This document shows, one piece after another, positions 44,317-53,839 of a DNA stretch of 64,000 bases. Origin of the DNA: Mycobacterium terramassiliense (GTDB lineage Bacteria > Actinomycetota > Actinomycetes > Mycobacteriales > Mycobacteriaceae). The first letter of the stretch is position 1. Every line of letters begins with the position of its first letter. Below the pieces are notes generated by a model that was given only the letters and a program-made list of their open reading frames with translations, searched no databases and had not been told where the DNA came from. The DNA lies in the NCBI RefSeq assembly GCF_900157385.1, contig NZ_LT717699.1, positions 478,524-542,523 on the forward strand, written 5' to 3'. The position numbers and the translations under genes are program-made.

Positions 44317-46216
44317 GCCAGCCCGAGGCGCCGGTGCCGGAGTTGCCGAACCCCGAGTTCCCCTGGTCGAAGGGGTAGCCGCCACCGGAGTTGAAGAACC
44401 CGGTGTTGTTGCCGACGCCGGAGTTGAACCAGCCCGTGTTGCCGCCGACGAACGAGTCGGTGTTCCAGAAGCCGGTGTTGTTGCCGCCGTAGCCGGAGTT
44501 GTCGACGCCCGTGTTGTAGTCGCCGGGTCCTGAGTTACCGAAGCCGGTGTTGTATCTGCCGCTGTCGGAGTTGTGGAAGCCGACCGAAAACTGGCCGCCG
44601 CCGGAGTTGAAGGCGCCCGTGTCGTTGTTGCCGGTGCCGGTGTTCATGAAGCCGGAGTTGAAGCCGCCGGTCGCCGAGTTGTAAAAGCCCGAGTTGCCGT
44701 CGCTGCTGTTGAAGAAGCCCGAGTTGCCGGTGCCGGTGTTGCCGAAGCCCGAGTTGGCGACGGCCTGGGTGAACGGGCTGCCCGCACCGGTGTTGAGGCC
44801 GCCCGCGTTGAAGACGCCGGTGTTGGTGTCGCCCGCGTTGAAGAAACCGGTGTTGGTGCTGCCCCCGTTGAAGGATCCGGTGTTGCTGCAGCCCCCGTTG
44901 GAGTCGCCCATGTTCTCGTCGCCCCCGTTGAAGCTGCCCACGTTGAACGCGCCGGAGTTGCCGACGCCGATGTTGTTGTAGCCGCCGTTGAGGTGGCCGA
45001 TGTTGCCCGACGAGCCGTTGAAGGCGCCGATGTTGTTGTCCCCGCCGTTCCACGAGCCCACGTTGCTGAAGCCGGGGTCACCCATGCCGACGTTCTGGTA
45101 GCCGGCGTTGAACGAGCCGACGTTGGAGTAGCCGGCGTTCCACAACCCGGTGTTGATGTCGCCCGTGTTGCCGATGCCGGTGTTGGTGTTGCCCGAGTTG
45201 AACGCCCCCCAGTTGTGGGTGCCGCTGTTGAACACACCGGAGTTGCCGGTGCCGGAGTTGAACAGGCCGGTGTTGCCGGTGCCGGAGTTGAACAGGCCGG
45301 TGTTGCCGCTGCCGGAATTCAGCCCGCCGAGGGTGAACTGGCCCGTCGCGGTGTCGTAATAGGTTCCGCCGATGCCGATTTCGTTGTCGCCGGTCAGCCC
45401 GAAGCCGATGTTGTTGTTGCCGGTATTGCCCAGCCCGATGTTGTGGTTGCCGTTGTTGCCCCAGCCCACATTGCCGACGCTGCCGTTGGCGTTGAGCCCG
45501 CCGATGCCGACCAGGTTGTCGCCCTTGAGCCCGATGCCGATGTCGTTGCTGCCGCTGTTGCCGATTCCCAGGTTGTTGCTGCCCAGGTTCGCGAGGCCGA
45601 CGTTGGAGTTGCCGCTGTTGGCGGCGCCCTGGTTGTAGCTGCCGAGGTTGCCGGCGCCCGCGTTGGCGTTGCCGAGGTTGCCGCCGCCCATGTTGGCGTT
45701 GCCGGCGTTGCCGATACCCACGTTGGCGGTGCCGGTGTTGCCGCTGCCGGCGTTGCTGTAGCCGATGTTGCCGGCGCCGACGTTCCCGTTGCCGACGTTG
45801 CCGTTGCCGATGTTGGTGTAACCGGCGTTGCCGCTGCCGAGGTTGGTGTTGCCGGCGTTGCCGCCGCCGATGTTGCCGTTGCCGATGTTGCCCAGACCCA
45901 GGTCGGCGATGCCGTCGTTGCCGATGGTCAGCGCGTTGTTCGCCTCGGCGCCGACGTACGAGGCCGCGCCGGCCGACAGGTTCTGCACCAGGCCCTGGTG
46001 AAAGGTCGCCACCTGGGCGCTGATGGCCTGGTAGGCCTGGCCGTGACCGGAGAACAGCGCCGCGACCGCGCCGGACACCTGGTCAGCGCCGGCGGCCAGC
46101 ACCTGCGTGGTCCGGGCGGCCGCCGCCGCGGTGGCTGAGTCGATCGTCGATCCGATGCCGGCTAACTGCGTTGCCGCCGTCCGCATGTGCTCTGGTGTGG
46201 CGAACACAAACGACAT
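44300..46216 (-). CDS. PE-family protein with MPTR-like pentapeptide repeats
   Basis: The 638-residue protein starts with a canonical PE domain ([11 protein letters not shown], two helices, ESX signal YVGAE near residue 88), not a PPE domain. From about residue 95 onward it consists of Asn-Gly pentapeptide-type repeats ([33 protein letters not shown]), the pattern normally found in PPE-MPTR proteins. A non-repeat island, [14 protein letters not shown], lies near residue 286. AAGGGAG precedes ATG 46216. Presumably it is a cell-surface or secreted ESX-5-type substrate. Its stop lies inside the convergent metK 3' end. Confidence 0.85.
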   Translation of the reverse strand: MSFVFATPEHMRTAATQLAGIGSTIDSATAAAAARTTQVLAAGADQVSGAVAALFSGHGQAYQAISAQVATFHQGLVQNLSAGAASYVGAEANNALTIGNDGIADLGLGNIGNGNIGGGNAGNTNLGSGNAGYTNIGNGNVGNGNVGAGNIGYSNAGSGNTGTANVGIGNAGNANMGGGNLGNANAGAGNLGSYNQGAANSGNSNVGLANLGSNNLGIGNSGSNDIGIGLKGDNLVGIGGLNANGSVGNVGWGNNGNHNIGLGNTGNNNIGFGLTGDNEIGIGGTYYDTATGQFTLGGLNSGSGNTGLFNSGTGNTGLFNSGTGNSGVFNSGTHNWGAFNSGNTNTGIGNTGDINTGLWNAGYSNVGSFNAGYQNVGMGDPGFSNVGSWNGGDNNIGAFNGSSGNIGHLNGGYNNIGVGNSGAFNVGSFNGGDENMGDSNGGCSNTGSFNGGSTNTGFFNAGDTNTGVFNAGGLNTGAGSPFTQAVANSGFGNTGTGNSGFFNSSDGNSGFYNSATGGFNSGFMNTGTGNNDTGAFNSGGGQFSVGFHNSDSGRYNTGFGNSGPGDYNTGVDNSGYGGNNTGFWNTDSFVGGNTGWFNSGVGNNTGFFNSGGGYPFDQGNSGFGNSGTGASGWLKPPV

Positions 46217-46300
46217 CGTCGGTCTCCCTTTCCGTCGACCCCCGCTTGCACACCATCGGTCAGAACCGGCAAAGCGTTACGGAATCTCGGCGGGCGGGCC

Positions 46301-46873
46301 TCAGGCGGGTCGTCGCGGCGCCGGGTGGTCAGCCTCCAGCGCGGGCAGCCCGTCGATGCTGCGCCGGTTGCGTGCGGTCAGCCGGGCGAACGCGTCATCG
46401 GACGCCTTGGCGTGATGCGCGTCGAGTACCGGGCGCTCGTCGACGAGCTCGTAGTAGGGCACCGCGAATCCGCAGGCGTCGGCGATTCGTTCGAGCTCGA
46501 CGACGATGACGGCCCGGACGCCGGCGTGCGCACCGCCGAATCGCGTGAGCAGGCCGGGGAATTCGGCGTCGTCCGGGCGCACGACTCGCCCGCTGCCGAA
46601 TAGCCGTAGAATGCGCGAGTTGCGGGTGAACGAGCAGAACATGATCGTGATCCGGCCGTTGTCACGCAGGTGCGCGATCGTTTCGACACCGCTGCCGAAC
46701 AGGTCGAGATACGCGACGGTGTGCTCGTCCAGCACCGCGAAGGTGTCGCGATAGCCCTTGGGGGAAAGGTTGATTCGGCCGCCCTCGGCGGGTGCGGTGG
46801 CAACGAAGAAGACCGCCTGATCCCCGATGAACTCCGTCAGCGACTCATCGAGACGCGAAAACTCCTTGGCCAC
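46301..46873 (-). CDS. Pyridoxamine 5'-phosphate oxidase-family protein
   Basis: This is a 190-residue split-barrel flavin-binding fold protein. Typical segments are QAVFFVATAPAEGGRINLSPKGYRDTFAVLD and VAYLDLFGSGVETIAHLRDNGRITIMFCSF, read here as the motifs NLSPKG and FGSGVETIAHL. It probably binds FMN or F420 and reduces small molecules; the true substrate is unknown. GTG 46873 (AKEFSRLDESL) fits the family N-terminus and places the start 37 bp inside the end of the alkB-like gene, so the two are co-transcribed. Confidence 0.82.
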   Translation of the reverse strand: MAKEFSRLDESLTEFIGDQAVFFVATAPAEGGRINLSPKGYRDTFAVLDEHTVAYLDLFGSGVETIAHLRDNGRITIMFCSFTRNSRILRLFGSGRVVRPDDAEFPGLLTRFGGAHAGVRAVIVVELERIADACGFAVPYYELVDERPVLDAHHAKASDDAFARLTARNRRSIDGLPALEADHPAPRRPA

Positions 46874-48117
46874 ACCTGAAAGCGTAGCGCCGGCCGGGGA
46901 CAGCCGTCGCCGGGCTTGAGCGCGGCCCGACGGACGTCGCCGCCATAGAAGTCGAGCACCCGTGGGTCCATCACCCGGCGCCATAGCGGCGGGAGCACCG
47001 CCAACAGCAGCATGGCGCTGTACCCGCTCGGGAGCTGCGGGGCCTCATCGACATGGCGCAGCACCTGGTACGGGCGCAGCGGATTGGCGTGATGATCGGA
47101 ATGCCGCTGCAGATGGAAAAGCAGGACGTTCGTGATCACCGAGCTGCTGTTCCAGCTGTGCGCGGGCTGGACCCGTTCGTAGCGGCCGCTGGGCAGCTTC
47201 TGCCGCCGCAGCCCGTAGTGCTCCATGTAGTTGACGGTCTCCAGCAGGCAAAAGCCGATGATCGCCTGGCCGATCAGCCACGGCAGGACGACCGGGCCGA
47301 ACCATACCGAAAGTACGGTGAACAGGGCCACGCTGATTAGCCATGCGTTGAGTATCTCGTTGTCGAGCGACCAGCGGGATTTGCCCATCCCCGCCAGCCG
47401 GTCCGCCTCGAGCCGCCAGGCCGAGCGCAAGCCGCCGAACACCGAACGCGGGATGAACGCGTAGAGGGGCTCGCCCAGGCGCGCGCTGGCCGGGTCCTCG
47501 ACCGTCGCGACCCGGACGTGGTGCCCGCGATTGTGCTCGACGTAGAAGTGCCCGTAGCAGGTTTGTGCGAGCGCCACCTTGCTCAGGCGCCGTTCCGCCC
47601 TCATCCGCGTGTGTCCCAATTCGTGCGCGGCGTTGATGGCCAGACCGCCGACCAGGCCGACCGTCGCCATCAGGCCGACCTTCTCGGCGAACCCCATGGC
47701 GACCCAACCGCCGCCGCTCCACACCCAGCAGGCGAACACCAGCGACAGGTACTGGTTGGGAAGGTAGAGGTAGGTGGCCCAGCGGTAGAAACGGTTCGTT
47801 TCCAACCAGGCGAGGACGCTCTCGTCGGGGTTGTCGACGACGTCGGGGCCCATCAGGTGGTCCAGCACGGGAATGATCACGAACGCCAGGATGGGGACGC
47901 CCCACCAGAAGATGCCGAAACCGGTGTGTTGCGCCCCCGCCCAGCAGGGGAAGACGAGCACCGGCACGGCCGCGGCCAGCAGCCAGAGGTACTTCTTGGG
48001 CCTCTTCCAGCGCGCGGCGGAGGCCCCCGGTCGGCGGGCCGCCCCTACTCGAGGCAAAAGTGGCACACGCGTCCCATAACATTCTGACGGTCGAATTGAC
48101 AGCCGGTCACCTGTCAT
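46837..48117 (-). CDS. AlkB-like membrane alkane/fatty-acyl hydroxylase
   Basis: The 426-residue integral membrane di-iron monooxygenase has the four histidine clusters of alkane 1-monooxygenases: HELGH (165-169), EHNRGHH (194-200), NYMEHYGL (296-303) and QRHSDHH (337-343). Six hydrophobic helices flank them. It would hydroxylate an alkyl chain using O2 and electrons from rubredoxin. No rubredoxin or ferredoxin gene is adjacent, unlike classical alkB loci. ATG 48117 is preferred over ATG 48144, because the latter lies inside the palindromic promoter region. It is divergent from the cholesterol-oxidase-like gene. Confidence 0.85.
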   Translation of the reverse strand: MTGDRLSIRPSECYGTRVPLLPRVGAARRPGASAARWKRPKKYLWLLAAAVPVLVFPCWAGAQHTGFGIFWWGVPILAFVIIPVLDHLMGPDVVDNPDESVLAWLETNRFYRWATYLYLPNQYLSLVFACWVWSGGGWVAMGFAEKVGLMATVGLVGGLAINAAHELGHTRMRAERRLSKVALAQTCYGHFYVEHNRGHHVRVATVEDPASARLGEPLYAFIPRSVFGGLRSAWRLEADRLAGMGKSRWSLDNEILNAWLISVALFTVLSVWFGPVVLPWLIGQAIIGFCLLETVNYMEHYGLRRQKLPSGRYERVQPAHSWNSSSVITNVLLFHLQRHSDHHANPLRPYQVLRHVDEAPQLPSGYSAMLLLAVLPPLWRRVMDPRVLDFYGGDVRRAALKPGDGCPRPALRFQVWPRSFRVSMSR

Positions 48118-48139
48118 ACCTACGCACGATAGCGCATTT

Positions 48140-48170
48140 AGCATACTTCAGGTATGCTTAAACCGCGGTT
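48140..48170. promoter_or_regulatory. Palindromes in the alkB/GMC-oxidase divergent promoter
   Basis: AGCATAC-TTCAG-GTATGCT (48140-48158) is a perfect seven-base inverted repeat. Two bases further on is the perfect palindrome AACCGCGGTT (48161-48170). Both lie in the roughly 90-bp region between the divergent alkB-like and GMC-oxidase genes, so one regulator could control both. The size suits a TetR- or MarR-type dimer. No TetR gene is adjacent in the window. Confidence 0.55.
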
Positions 48171-48206
48171 AGTTAAATCACAGTCTGCTTGGACCGGAGG
48201 CAGGGG

Positions 48207-49829
48207 ATGGCTTTCTCGCGGAGACGCTTTCTCGGTGCCGCCGCGGGTGTCGCCGCGGGCGCCCTCGGCGCCGGTGCCGTCGACCTGGGAACGCGGCGAG
48301 CAGCCGCGACCGTCCTGCGCCCGCACTACCGGGCCATCGTGGTCGGCAGCGGGTACGGGGGCGGGGTGTCGGCGTTGCGGCTCGGCCAGGCCGGCATCGA
48401 GACGCTGATCCTGGAAAAGGGCCGGTGGTTCAACAGCGCCGACGCGGACGGGAAGCGCTTCTCGCGGATGGTGCCCGCGGACAACCGCGCCGGGTGGTTC
48501 ACGTCCGTGCCGCCCAGCCTGGTGCCGTCGTATCGCGGCGTGTCGATCGCGCAGGTGGCCAAGCACTCGCCGTCGTCCCAGCCGGTCCAGGCCGGGATCT
48601 GCGAGCGGGTGGTGCATGGCGCGCACGCCGTGTACCGCGGCACGGCCGTCGGCGGGGGATCGATGGTCAACGCGGCGATCGCGGCCATCCCCACCCCGGA
48701 TCAGGTCCGGGCCACCTTCCCGGACATCGATCCCGACGCCTTCCTGGGGACCTACGTCGAACGCGCCAAATCCATGCTGCGGATCAGCTACCGCGACATG
48801 GACTGGTTCGAGGGCACGCCCTGGTTCCAATACGCCAGGGTGGGACGGCAGTACGCGGAGGCCGCCGGTTACCGCGTCGACTACAACGGCAGCGCCTATT
48901 CGTTCGACTACATGCAGCGCGAGGAGGCGGGACTGGTTCCGCGCTCGGCGTTGAACTTCGAGCAGCAGTACGGCAATAACTTCGGCAGGTTCGGCAGCGT
49001 CGACCAGACCTACATCGCGGCGGCGCTGGCGACGGGGAAGGTCACCCTCAAGCCGCTCACCGAGGTCACCGGCGTCCGGCGCGAGCCCTCGGGCGAGTAC
49101 GTGGTCTCGACCCTCGAGATCGACCGGTTCGGGAAGGTGGTCGCCCGGGCCGAAATCGGTTGCGAAGAGCTCTATCTCAGTGCCGGGGTGCTCGGCACGA
49201 ACGAGATCCTGCTGCGGGCCCGCGAGACGGGGACGCTGCCCCACCTGAGCGACGAGGTCGGCCGCGGATACGGGAACAACGGCGACATCATGGTCTCCCA
49301 CATGCTGCAGCCCAGCGACCCGGCCGGCACCCAGCAGTCGCTGCTGGGAATGATCAACCTCGACGGCAGGGACGATCCGGACAACCCGGTGTACGCCAGC
49401 ATGTTCTCGCTGCCCCTCCCGGTGGAGACGCTGGCGCTGGGCTACTACGTGATGGTGCGCACCGGCGACCGCGCGAACATCGTCTACGACCGCACCAAGG
49501 ACTCGATCGCCATCGACTGGCCGGAGGGCCACACGGATCACCTGCGCGAGCGGGCGCAGCTCGTCTTCGACAAGGTGACGCAGGCCAACGGCGTGGACTA
49601 CCGCGACGACCTCTTCGAGGGAACGGCGTTCGCGCCCAACACCGTTCACCCGATGGGCGGGGTGGTCAGGGGCAGGGCCACCGACGGCTACGGCAGGGTG
49701 AAGGGCTACGACAAGCTGTACGTCAACGACGCCTCGCTGCTCCCCGGCTACCTGGGCTGCAACCCGTTCATGTCGATCACCGCCCTGGCCGAACGCAACA
49801 TCGAGGGAATCCTGCAGGGGCGCAGGTGA
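48207..49829 (+). CDS. Tat-exported GMC oxidase, cholesterol-oxidase-like
   Basis: The 540-residue precursor starts with a twin-arginine signal (FSRRRFLGAAAGVAAGALG, residues 3-21). The FAD Rossmann motif AIVVGSGYGGGVSALRLGQAG and the GMC/cholesterol oxidase segments HGAHAVYRGTAVGGGSMVN (about 145-163) and NTVHPMGG near residue 480 follow. It ends with YVNDASLLPGYLGCNPFMSI. The architecture matches actinobacterial class I (non-covalent FAD) cholesterol oxidases, which oxidise sterols or other secondary alcohols. ATG 48207 has GGAGGCAGGGG upstream. Substrate is inferred. Confidence 0.82.
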   Translation: MAFSRRRFLGAAAGVAAGALGAGAVDLGTRRAAATVLRPHYRAIVVGSGYGGGVSALRLGQAGIETLILEKGRWFNSADADGKRFSRMVPADNRAGWFTSVPPSLVPSYRGVSIAQVAKHSPSSQPVQAGICERVVHGAHAVYRGTAVGGGSMVNAAIAAIPTPDQVRATFPDIDPDAFLGTYVERAKSMLRISYRDMDWFEGTPWFQYARVGRQYAEAAGYRVDYNGSAYSFDYMQREEAGLVPRSALNFEQQYGNNFGRFGSVDQTYIAAALATGKVTLKPLTEVTGVRREPSGEYVVSTLEIDRFGKVVARAEIGCEELYLSAGVLGTNEILLRARETGTLPHLSDEVGRGYGNNGDIMVSHMLQPSDPAGTQQSLLGMINLDGRDDPDNPVYASMFSLPLPVETLALGYYVMVRTGDRANIVYDRTKDSIAIDWPEGHTDHLRERAQLVFDKVTQANGVDYRDDLFEGTAFAPNTVHPMGGVVRGRATDGYGRVKGYDKLYVNDASLLPGYLGCNPFMSITALAERNIEGILQGRR

Positions 49830-49839
49830 GCGCGATCCC

Positions 49840-51342
49840 TCAGGCGGTGAAGCGGTAGTCGCCCAGGTCGAACCGCCGGCTGCGCCAGTAGGTTTCCAGC
49901 GTGGTCGCCGGGCGCAGCGGCACGTCGCCGTTCTTGTCGAAGTAGTAGCTGTTGGCCAGCTTGCAGCTGTCCTGCCAAAAAATCTGCCGGTGCCGCTTGC
50001 GCATCATCTCGGCGAAGTACCGCTCGTTGGCCTCCTCGGTCACCTCGACGCGGGTCGCGCGGTCGCGCCGGGCCCGCTTGAGGCACCGCACGATGTGGTG
50101 GGTCTGCGTCTCGATCAGCGCGAAATACGATGAGCCGACGTACCCGTAGGGGCCGAACACGCTGAACATGTTGGGAAATCCGGGGACGCTGACGCCCTCG
50201 TAGGCCTGCAGCCGGTGCTCGTCCCAGAACCGGCTCAAGGATCTGCCGCCGCTGCCGGCGACCGCGAACGTGGGGACGTTGTCGGTGTCCATCACCTTGA
50301 AGCCGGTCGCCAGCACCAGCACGTCTATCTCATGGTTCTCCCCGTCGGTGGTGGCCACCGCGGCGGGCGTGATCTTGTCGATCGGCTCGGTGACCAGCCT
50401 GACGTTGTCGCGGTTGAAGGTGGCCAGGTAGTCGTTGTGGAAGCCGGGCCGCTTGCAGCCCACGGCGTACCGGGGGGTCAGTTGCTCGCGCACCGCCGGG
50501 TCGGTGACCTGCTTGCGCAGATAGGCGAGCCCGGCCGAGCGCATCCGCTTGGCCAGCGGGAACACCGTGAAGTACTGCGCCGCGAGCGAAAACGTCAGTT
50601 CGACGAAGACCTGGCTGAGCAGCCGCTGCACGACCTTGCTGCCGGGGAGCCGCATCGCGAGGCGCACCGGCGCCGGCAGCGGCACGTCGAACTTGGGGAA
50701 GCACCAGATCGGGGTGCGCTGAAACACCGTGAGGTGGGAGACGATGGGCGCGATCTCGGGGATCACCTGCACGGCCGAGGCGCCGGTGCCGATGATCGCG
50801 ACGCGCTTGCCGGTCAGGTCCCGGCCGTGGTCCCACCGCGCGGTGTGCATGGTGGTTCCCGCGAAGGAGTCGACGCCGTCGATGTCGGGCAGCTTCGGCA
50901 CGGTCAGCACCCCGCTGGCGTTGATCAAGAACCGGGCGGTGAGTTCGCCCCCGCAAGCGGGAGGTGCCCCCACGCCGGGATCGATCTGCACGCGCCACAG
51001 GTCGTGTTCGTCGTCGAATTCGGCCGACAGCACCTTGGTGTTGAAGCGGATGCGCGACCGGATGCCGTATTTGTCGACGCAGTGTTCGGCGTAGGCCTTG
51101 AGCTCGCGGCCGGGCGCGTAGGTTCGCGACCAGCGCGGGCTCTGTTCGAAGGAGTACTGGTAGGAGAACGACGGAATGTCTACGGCGATACCGGGATACG
51201 TGTTCCAGTGCCACGTTCCGCCGACCCCGTCACCGGCCTCGAGCACGAGGTAGTTGGACAGGCCGGCCCCGTCGAGCTTGATCGCGGCGCCGATGCCGGA
51301 GAATCCGGCGCCGACGATCAGGGTGTGGTAGTCGGGGTTCAT
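49840..51342 (-). CDS. Baeyer-Villiger-type flavin monooxygenase (Rv1393c-like)
   Basis: This 500-residue class B flavoprotein has the FAD motif GAGFSGIGAA (11-20) and an NADPH motif GTGASAVQV (185-193). The full Baeyer-Villiger fingerprint FAGTTMHTARWD (160-171) is present. It should insert oxygen next to a ketone or oxidise heteroatoms. The ATG at 51342 overlaps the P450 stop by 4 bp, so it follows cyp132 in one operon. It is convergent with the GMC oxidase, with a 10-bp gap. It corresponds to Rv1393c. The physiological ketone is not known. Confidence 0.88.
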   Translation of the reverse strand: MNPDYHTLIVGAGFSGIGAAIKLDGAGLSNYLVLEAGDGVGGTWHWNTYPGIAVDIPSFSYQYSFEQSPRWSRTYAPGRELKAYAEHCVDKYGIRSRIRFNTKVLSAEFDDEHDLWRVQIDPGVGAPPACGGELTARFLINASGVLTVPKLPDIDGVDSFAGTTMHTARWDHGRDLTGKRVAIIGTGASAVQVIPEIAPIVSHLTVFQRTPIWCFPKFDVPLPAPVRLAMRLPGSKVVQRLLSQVFVELTFSLAAQYFTVFPLAKRMRSAGLAYLRKQVTDPAVREQLTPRYAVGCKRPGFHNDYLATFNRDNVRLVTEPIDKITPAAVATTDGENHEIDVLVLATGFKVMDTDNVPTFAVAGSGGRSLSRFWDEHRLQAYEGVSVPGFPNMFSVFGPYGYVGSSYFALIETQTHHIVRCLKRARRDRATRVEVTEEANERYFAEMMRKRHRQIFWQDSCKLANSYYFDKNGDVPLRPATTLETYWRSRRFDLGDYRFTA

Positions 51343-52739
51343 CCGCGCCTGCTTCCGACGACGTGCACCCCGCGTTTGGGCCGCAGCGTCATCGTCGCCT
51401 CGAGTTCGACGGGGTGGCCTGGGGCGAGGTCAAACGTGAAGCGCTGACTCATGATCGCGGCCATCAGCACCATCTCCATCAGGGCGAAGCTCTGGCCGAT
51501 GCAGATGCGCCGGCCCCCGCCGAACGGCAGGTAGGCCGAGCGTGGGCGGTCCTTGTCCGGCGGGCAGAACCGGTTGGGGTCGAAGGTTTCCGGATCGGGC
51601 CACCAGCGCGGGTCGTGGTGGATGTGGTGGATCGGGATCAGGACGGTGGTGCCGCGCCTGATGTGGTGAGCCGCCGACGGCCCCTCGATGACATCGTCGT
51701 CGACGGCCCGGCGCGAGATGATCCACACCGACGACAGGTAGCGCTGCGCTTCCTGCACGCACGCGGTGGTCCACGGCAACCCGCCCAGGTCCTCGGCGCA
51801 TGCGCGGCGGGTGCCCAACACGTCGTCGATCTCGGCGAGCATCCGGTCGCGGGCGTCGGGGTGCAGCGCCATCAGGTACCAGAACCAGGACATGGCGTTC
51901 GCGGTGGTCTCGTGCCCGGCCAGCATGAACGTCAGGGCCTCGTCGCGGATCCGTTGCCGCGGCCAGCTTCCGCCGTCGGCGCGGAGCAACACGCCCAGCA
52001 GGTCGGCGGAATCGTTCGGGTGGAGCAACCGGTCATCGATCACCGCGTTGACCGCGCGGTCGAGCGTCAGCGTGATGTCCTGCATGTCGCGCAGCGGCGG
52101 TGGCAGGCGGACGCCGGAGAACGCGAGCCAGTGCAGCGCGTCGTAGACCGGGGGCGGCATCAGGCCCCACAGCCCGAGTCGCTGCAGGCGCTCGGCGTGC
52201 CGCAGCCCGCGCGTGGCGAGGTCGTTCATGCTCTGCACCAGCGGCCCGAAGTCCTGGCTGAACAGGGAATTGGCGACCACGCGCGAAGTCGCCTCGACCA
52301 TCGTCTGGTGGATGTCGAAGGTCACGTCCGGTCTGAGCGCGTCGGTGACGGCCGCGATCGGGTCGATCATCTTCTCGACGATCCCGTTGAGGTGGCGGCG
52401 GGCGAAGGTGGGGTTCAGCGTGCCGCGGTGGGCCGCCCAGGAGTCGCCCTCGTCGGTGAGCAAATTGATGCCTACGGTGGCGCGGATGGGCTCGTACTCG
52501 TTCGACTTGACGTATTTCAGCCGGGCCCCGTGCAGCACGTGATCGACGTAGTCGGGATGGCTGATGGACACGAAACGCCTGCCCGCGCAACGAAATCGGA
52601 CGATGTCGCGGCCGCGCAGCCGGCCGATGAAGCGCTCGCCGACGTCGAACCCGACGGTCAGGGCCTCGCGGGTCATCGTCCAGGAGCTGAGCCGGCCGGC
52701 CGGCGTTGCGGCGGGCAACGGGGCGGTGAGCGTCGCCAT
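51339..52739 (-). CDS. cyp132: Cytochrome P450 CYP132-like
   Basis: The 466-residue soluble P450 has the I-helix AGHETTANAMSW, the K-helix ExxR (QEAQRYLSS) and the heme loop FGGGRRICIGQSF with cysteine ligand C413. It is similar to the CYP4-like fatty-acid hydroxylase branch. It matches Rv1394c in size and order. It is divergent from the AraC regulator, whose ortholog Rv1395 is reported to activate cyp132 and repress itself. It is followed directly by the Baeyer-Villiger monooxygenase (4-bp overlap). Confidence 0.9.
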   Translation of the reverse strand: MATLTAPLPAATPAGRLSSWTMTREALTVGFDVGERFIGRLRGRDIVRFRCAGRRFVSISHPDYVDHVLHGARLKYVKSNEYEPIRATVGINLLTDEGDSWAAHRGTLNPTFARRHLNGIVEKMIDPIAAVTDALRPDVTFDIHQTMVEATSRVVANSLFSQDFGPLVQSMNDLATRGLRHAERLQRLGLWGLMPPPVYDALHWLAFSGVRLPPPLRDMQDITLTLDRAVNAVIDDRLLHPNDSADLLGVLLRADGGSWPRQRIRDEALTFMLAGHETTANAMSWFWYLMALHPDARDRMLAEIDDVLGTRRACAEDLGGLPWTTACVQEAQRYLSSVWIISRRAVDDDVIEGPSAAHHIRRGTTVLIPIHHIHHDPRWWPDPETFDPNRFCPPDKDRPRSAYLPFGGGRRICIGQSFALMEMVLMAAIMSQRFTFDLAPGHPVELEATMTLRPKRGVHVVGSRRG

Positions 52740-52779
52740 GACTCCACTGTATGGATGACGCGGGCGGCCGGTAATGAGA

Positions 52780-52812
52780 TTATCGGACAGGGAGTTGGGA
52801 TTTTAGGACAGG
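52780..52812. promoter_or_regulatory. 21-bp-spaced direct repeats (AraC-type operator)
   Basis: TTATCGGACAGG (52780-52791) and TTTTAGGACAGG (52801-52812) match at 10 of 12 positions with exactly 21 bp between equivalent bases, two helical turns. They lie in the 76-bp divergent region, and the second ends 3 bp before the regulator GTG. This suits activation of cyp132 and steric repression of the regulator gene. Confidence 0.65.
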
Positions 52813-52815
52813 CCG

Positions 52816-53838
52816 GTGCGAGATCTTCTGACGCTGAGTCACCCGGTGTACGCCACCCGGGTGTTGTGCGAGGTGGCCAACGAACGCGGCGTTGCGACGG
52901 CCGACGTGCTGGCCGGCACCGCGATCGAGCCGGGCGACCTGCACCGGGCGGACGCGATGGTCAGTGCGCTCGACGAGATCGAGGCGGTGCGCCGGGTGCT
53001 GGCCAGGCTCGATGACGCCGGCATCGGCGTCGACGTGGGCAGCCGGTTCACGCTCACCCACTTCGGGCTGTTCGGCTTTGCGGTGATGTCCTGCGGCACC
53101 CTGCGCGAGCTGTTCTCGATCGCCATGCGGTACTTCGCGCTGACCATGATGCAGATCGACCTCGCGCTGTTCGAAACGGCCGACGGCTACGTGATCGAGT
53201 TGCAGGCCGGCCACCTGCCCGCCGACGTGCAGGCCTTCTTCATCGAGCGCGACATCGCCGGAATCATCGCGACCACAGCCAGTTTCGCATTGCCGGTGGC
53301 CGAAAAATACGCGGGCGAGGTGTCGGCGGACCTGGCTGTCGACGAGGAGCTGCTGCGGCCGCTGCTCGAACTGGTGCCGGTGCACGAGGTCCGGTTCGGC
53401 CGGGCGCACACCAGGTTGCACTTCCCGCGCGCCATGTTCGACGAGCCGCTGCCGCAGGCCGATCGCCACACGCTGGAAACGTGCATGGCGCAGTGCGACC
53501 TGTTGATGCAGAGCAGCGAGCGCCGCCAGGGCATCACCGCGCTGGTGCGCAGCAAGCTATTCCGCGAATCCGCGTTGTTCCCAACGCTTCCCGACATCGC
53601 CGGCGAACTCGACGTTCATCCGCGAACGCTGCGTCGGCGCCTCGCCGAGGAGGGCACGTCGTTTCGGGCCCTGCTCAACGAGGCGCGCTCCGCGCTGGCC
53701 GTCGACCTGTTGCGCAATGTCGGGCTGACGGTGGAGGAGGTGTCGACGCGGCTGGGCTATACCGAGGTGTCGACGTTCTCGCACGCGTTCAAGCGCTGGT
53801 ATGGCGTTGCGCCCAGTGCGTATTCGCGGGAGAGCTGA
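52816..53838 (+). CDS. AraC-family regulator (Rv1395-like)
   Basis: The 340-residue regulator has an N-terminal effector domain (Arabinose_bd type, about residues 1-215) and a C-terminal double HTH. The latter shows [19 protein letters not shown], the linker helix and the AraC signature [18 protein letters not shown]. Its M. tuberculosis counterpart Rv1395 regulates the divergent cyp132 and its own gene. GTG 52816 lies just after the direct repeats. It ends 1 bp before the convergent esterase stop. Confidence 0.92.
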   Translation: MRDLLTLSHPVYATRVLCEVANERGVATADVLAGTAIEPGDLHRADAMVSALDEIEAVRRVLARLDDAGIGVDVGSRFTLTHFGLFGFAVMSCGTLRELFSIAMRYFALTMMQIDLALFETADGYVIELQAGHLPADVQAFFIERDIAGIIATTASFALPVAEKYAGEVSADLAVDEELLRPLLELVPVHEVRFGRAHTRLHFPRAMFDEPLPQADRHTLETCMAQCDLLMQSSERRQGITALVRSKLFRESALFPTLPDIAGELDVHPRTLRRRLAEEGTSFRALLNEARSALAVDLLRNVGLTVEEVSTRLGYTEVSTFSHAFKRWYGVAPSAYSRES

Positions 53839-53839
53839 G

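Noticed and set aside
44573..46138. A 521-codon plus-strand open frame opposite the PE-MPTR gene
   Set aside because: It mirrors the Asn-Gly repeats as Val/Ala/Gly-rich repeats. It has no PE or other domain and lacks a ribosome site; the minus strand has a clear PE domain and ribosome site.
48118..48144. ATG 48144 as start of the AlkB-like gene
   Set aside because: It would place the ribosome site and start within the palindromic operator. ATG 48117 leaves the operator outside the coding region.
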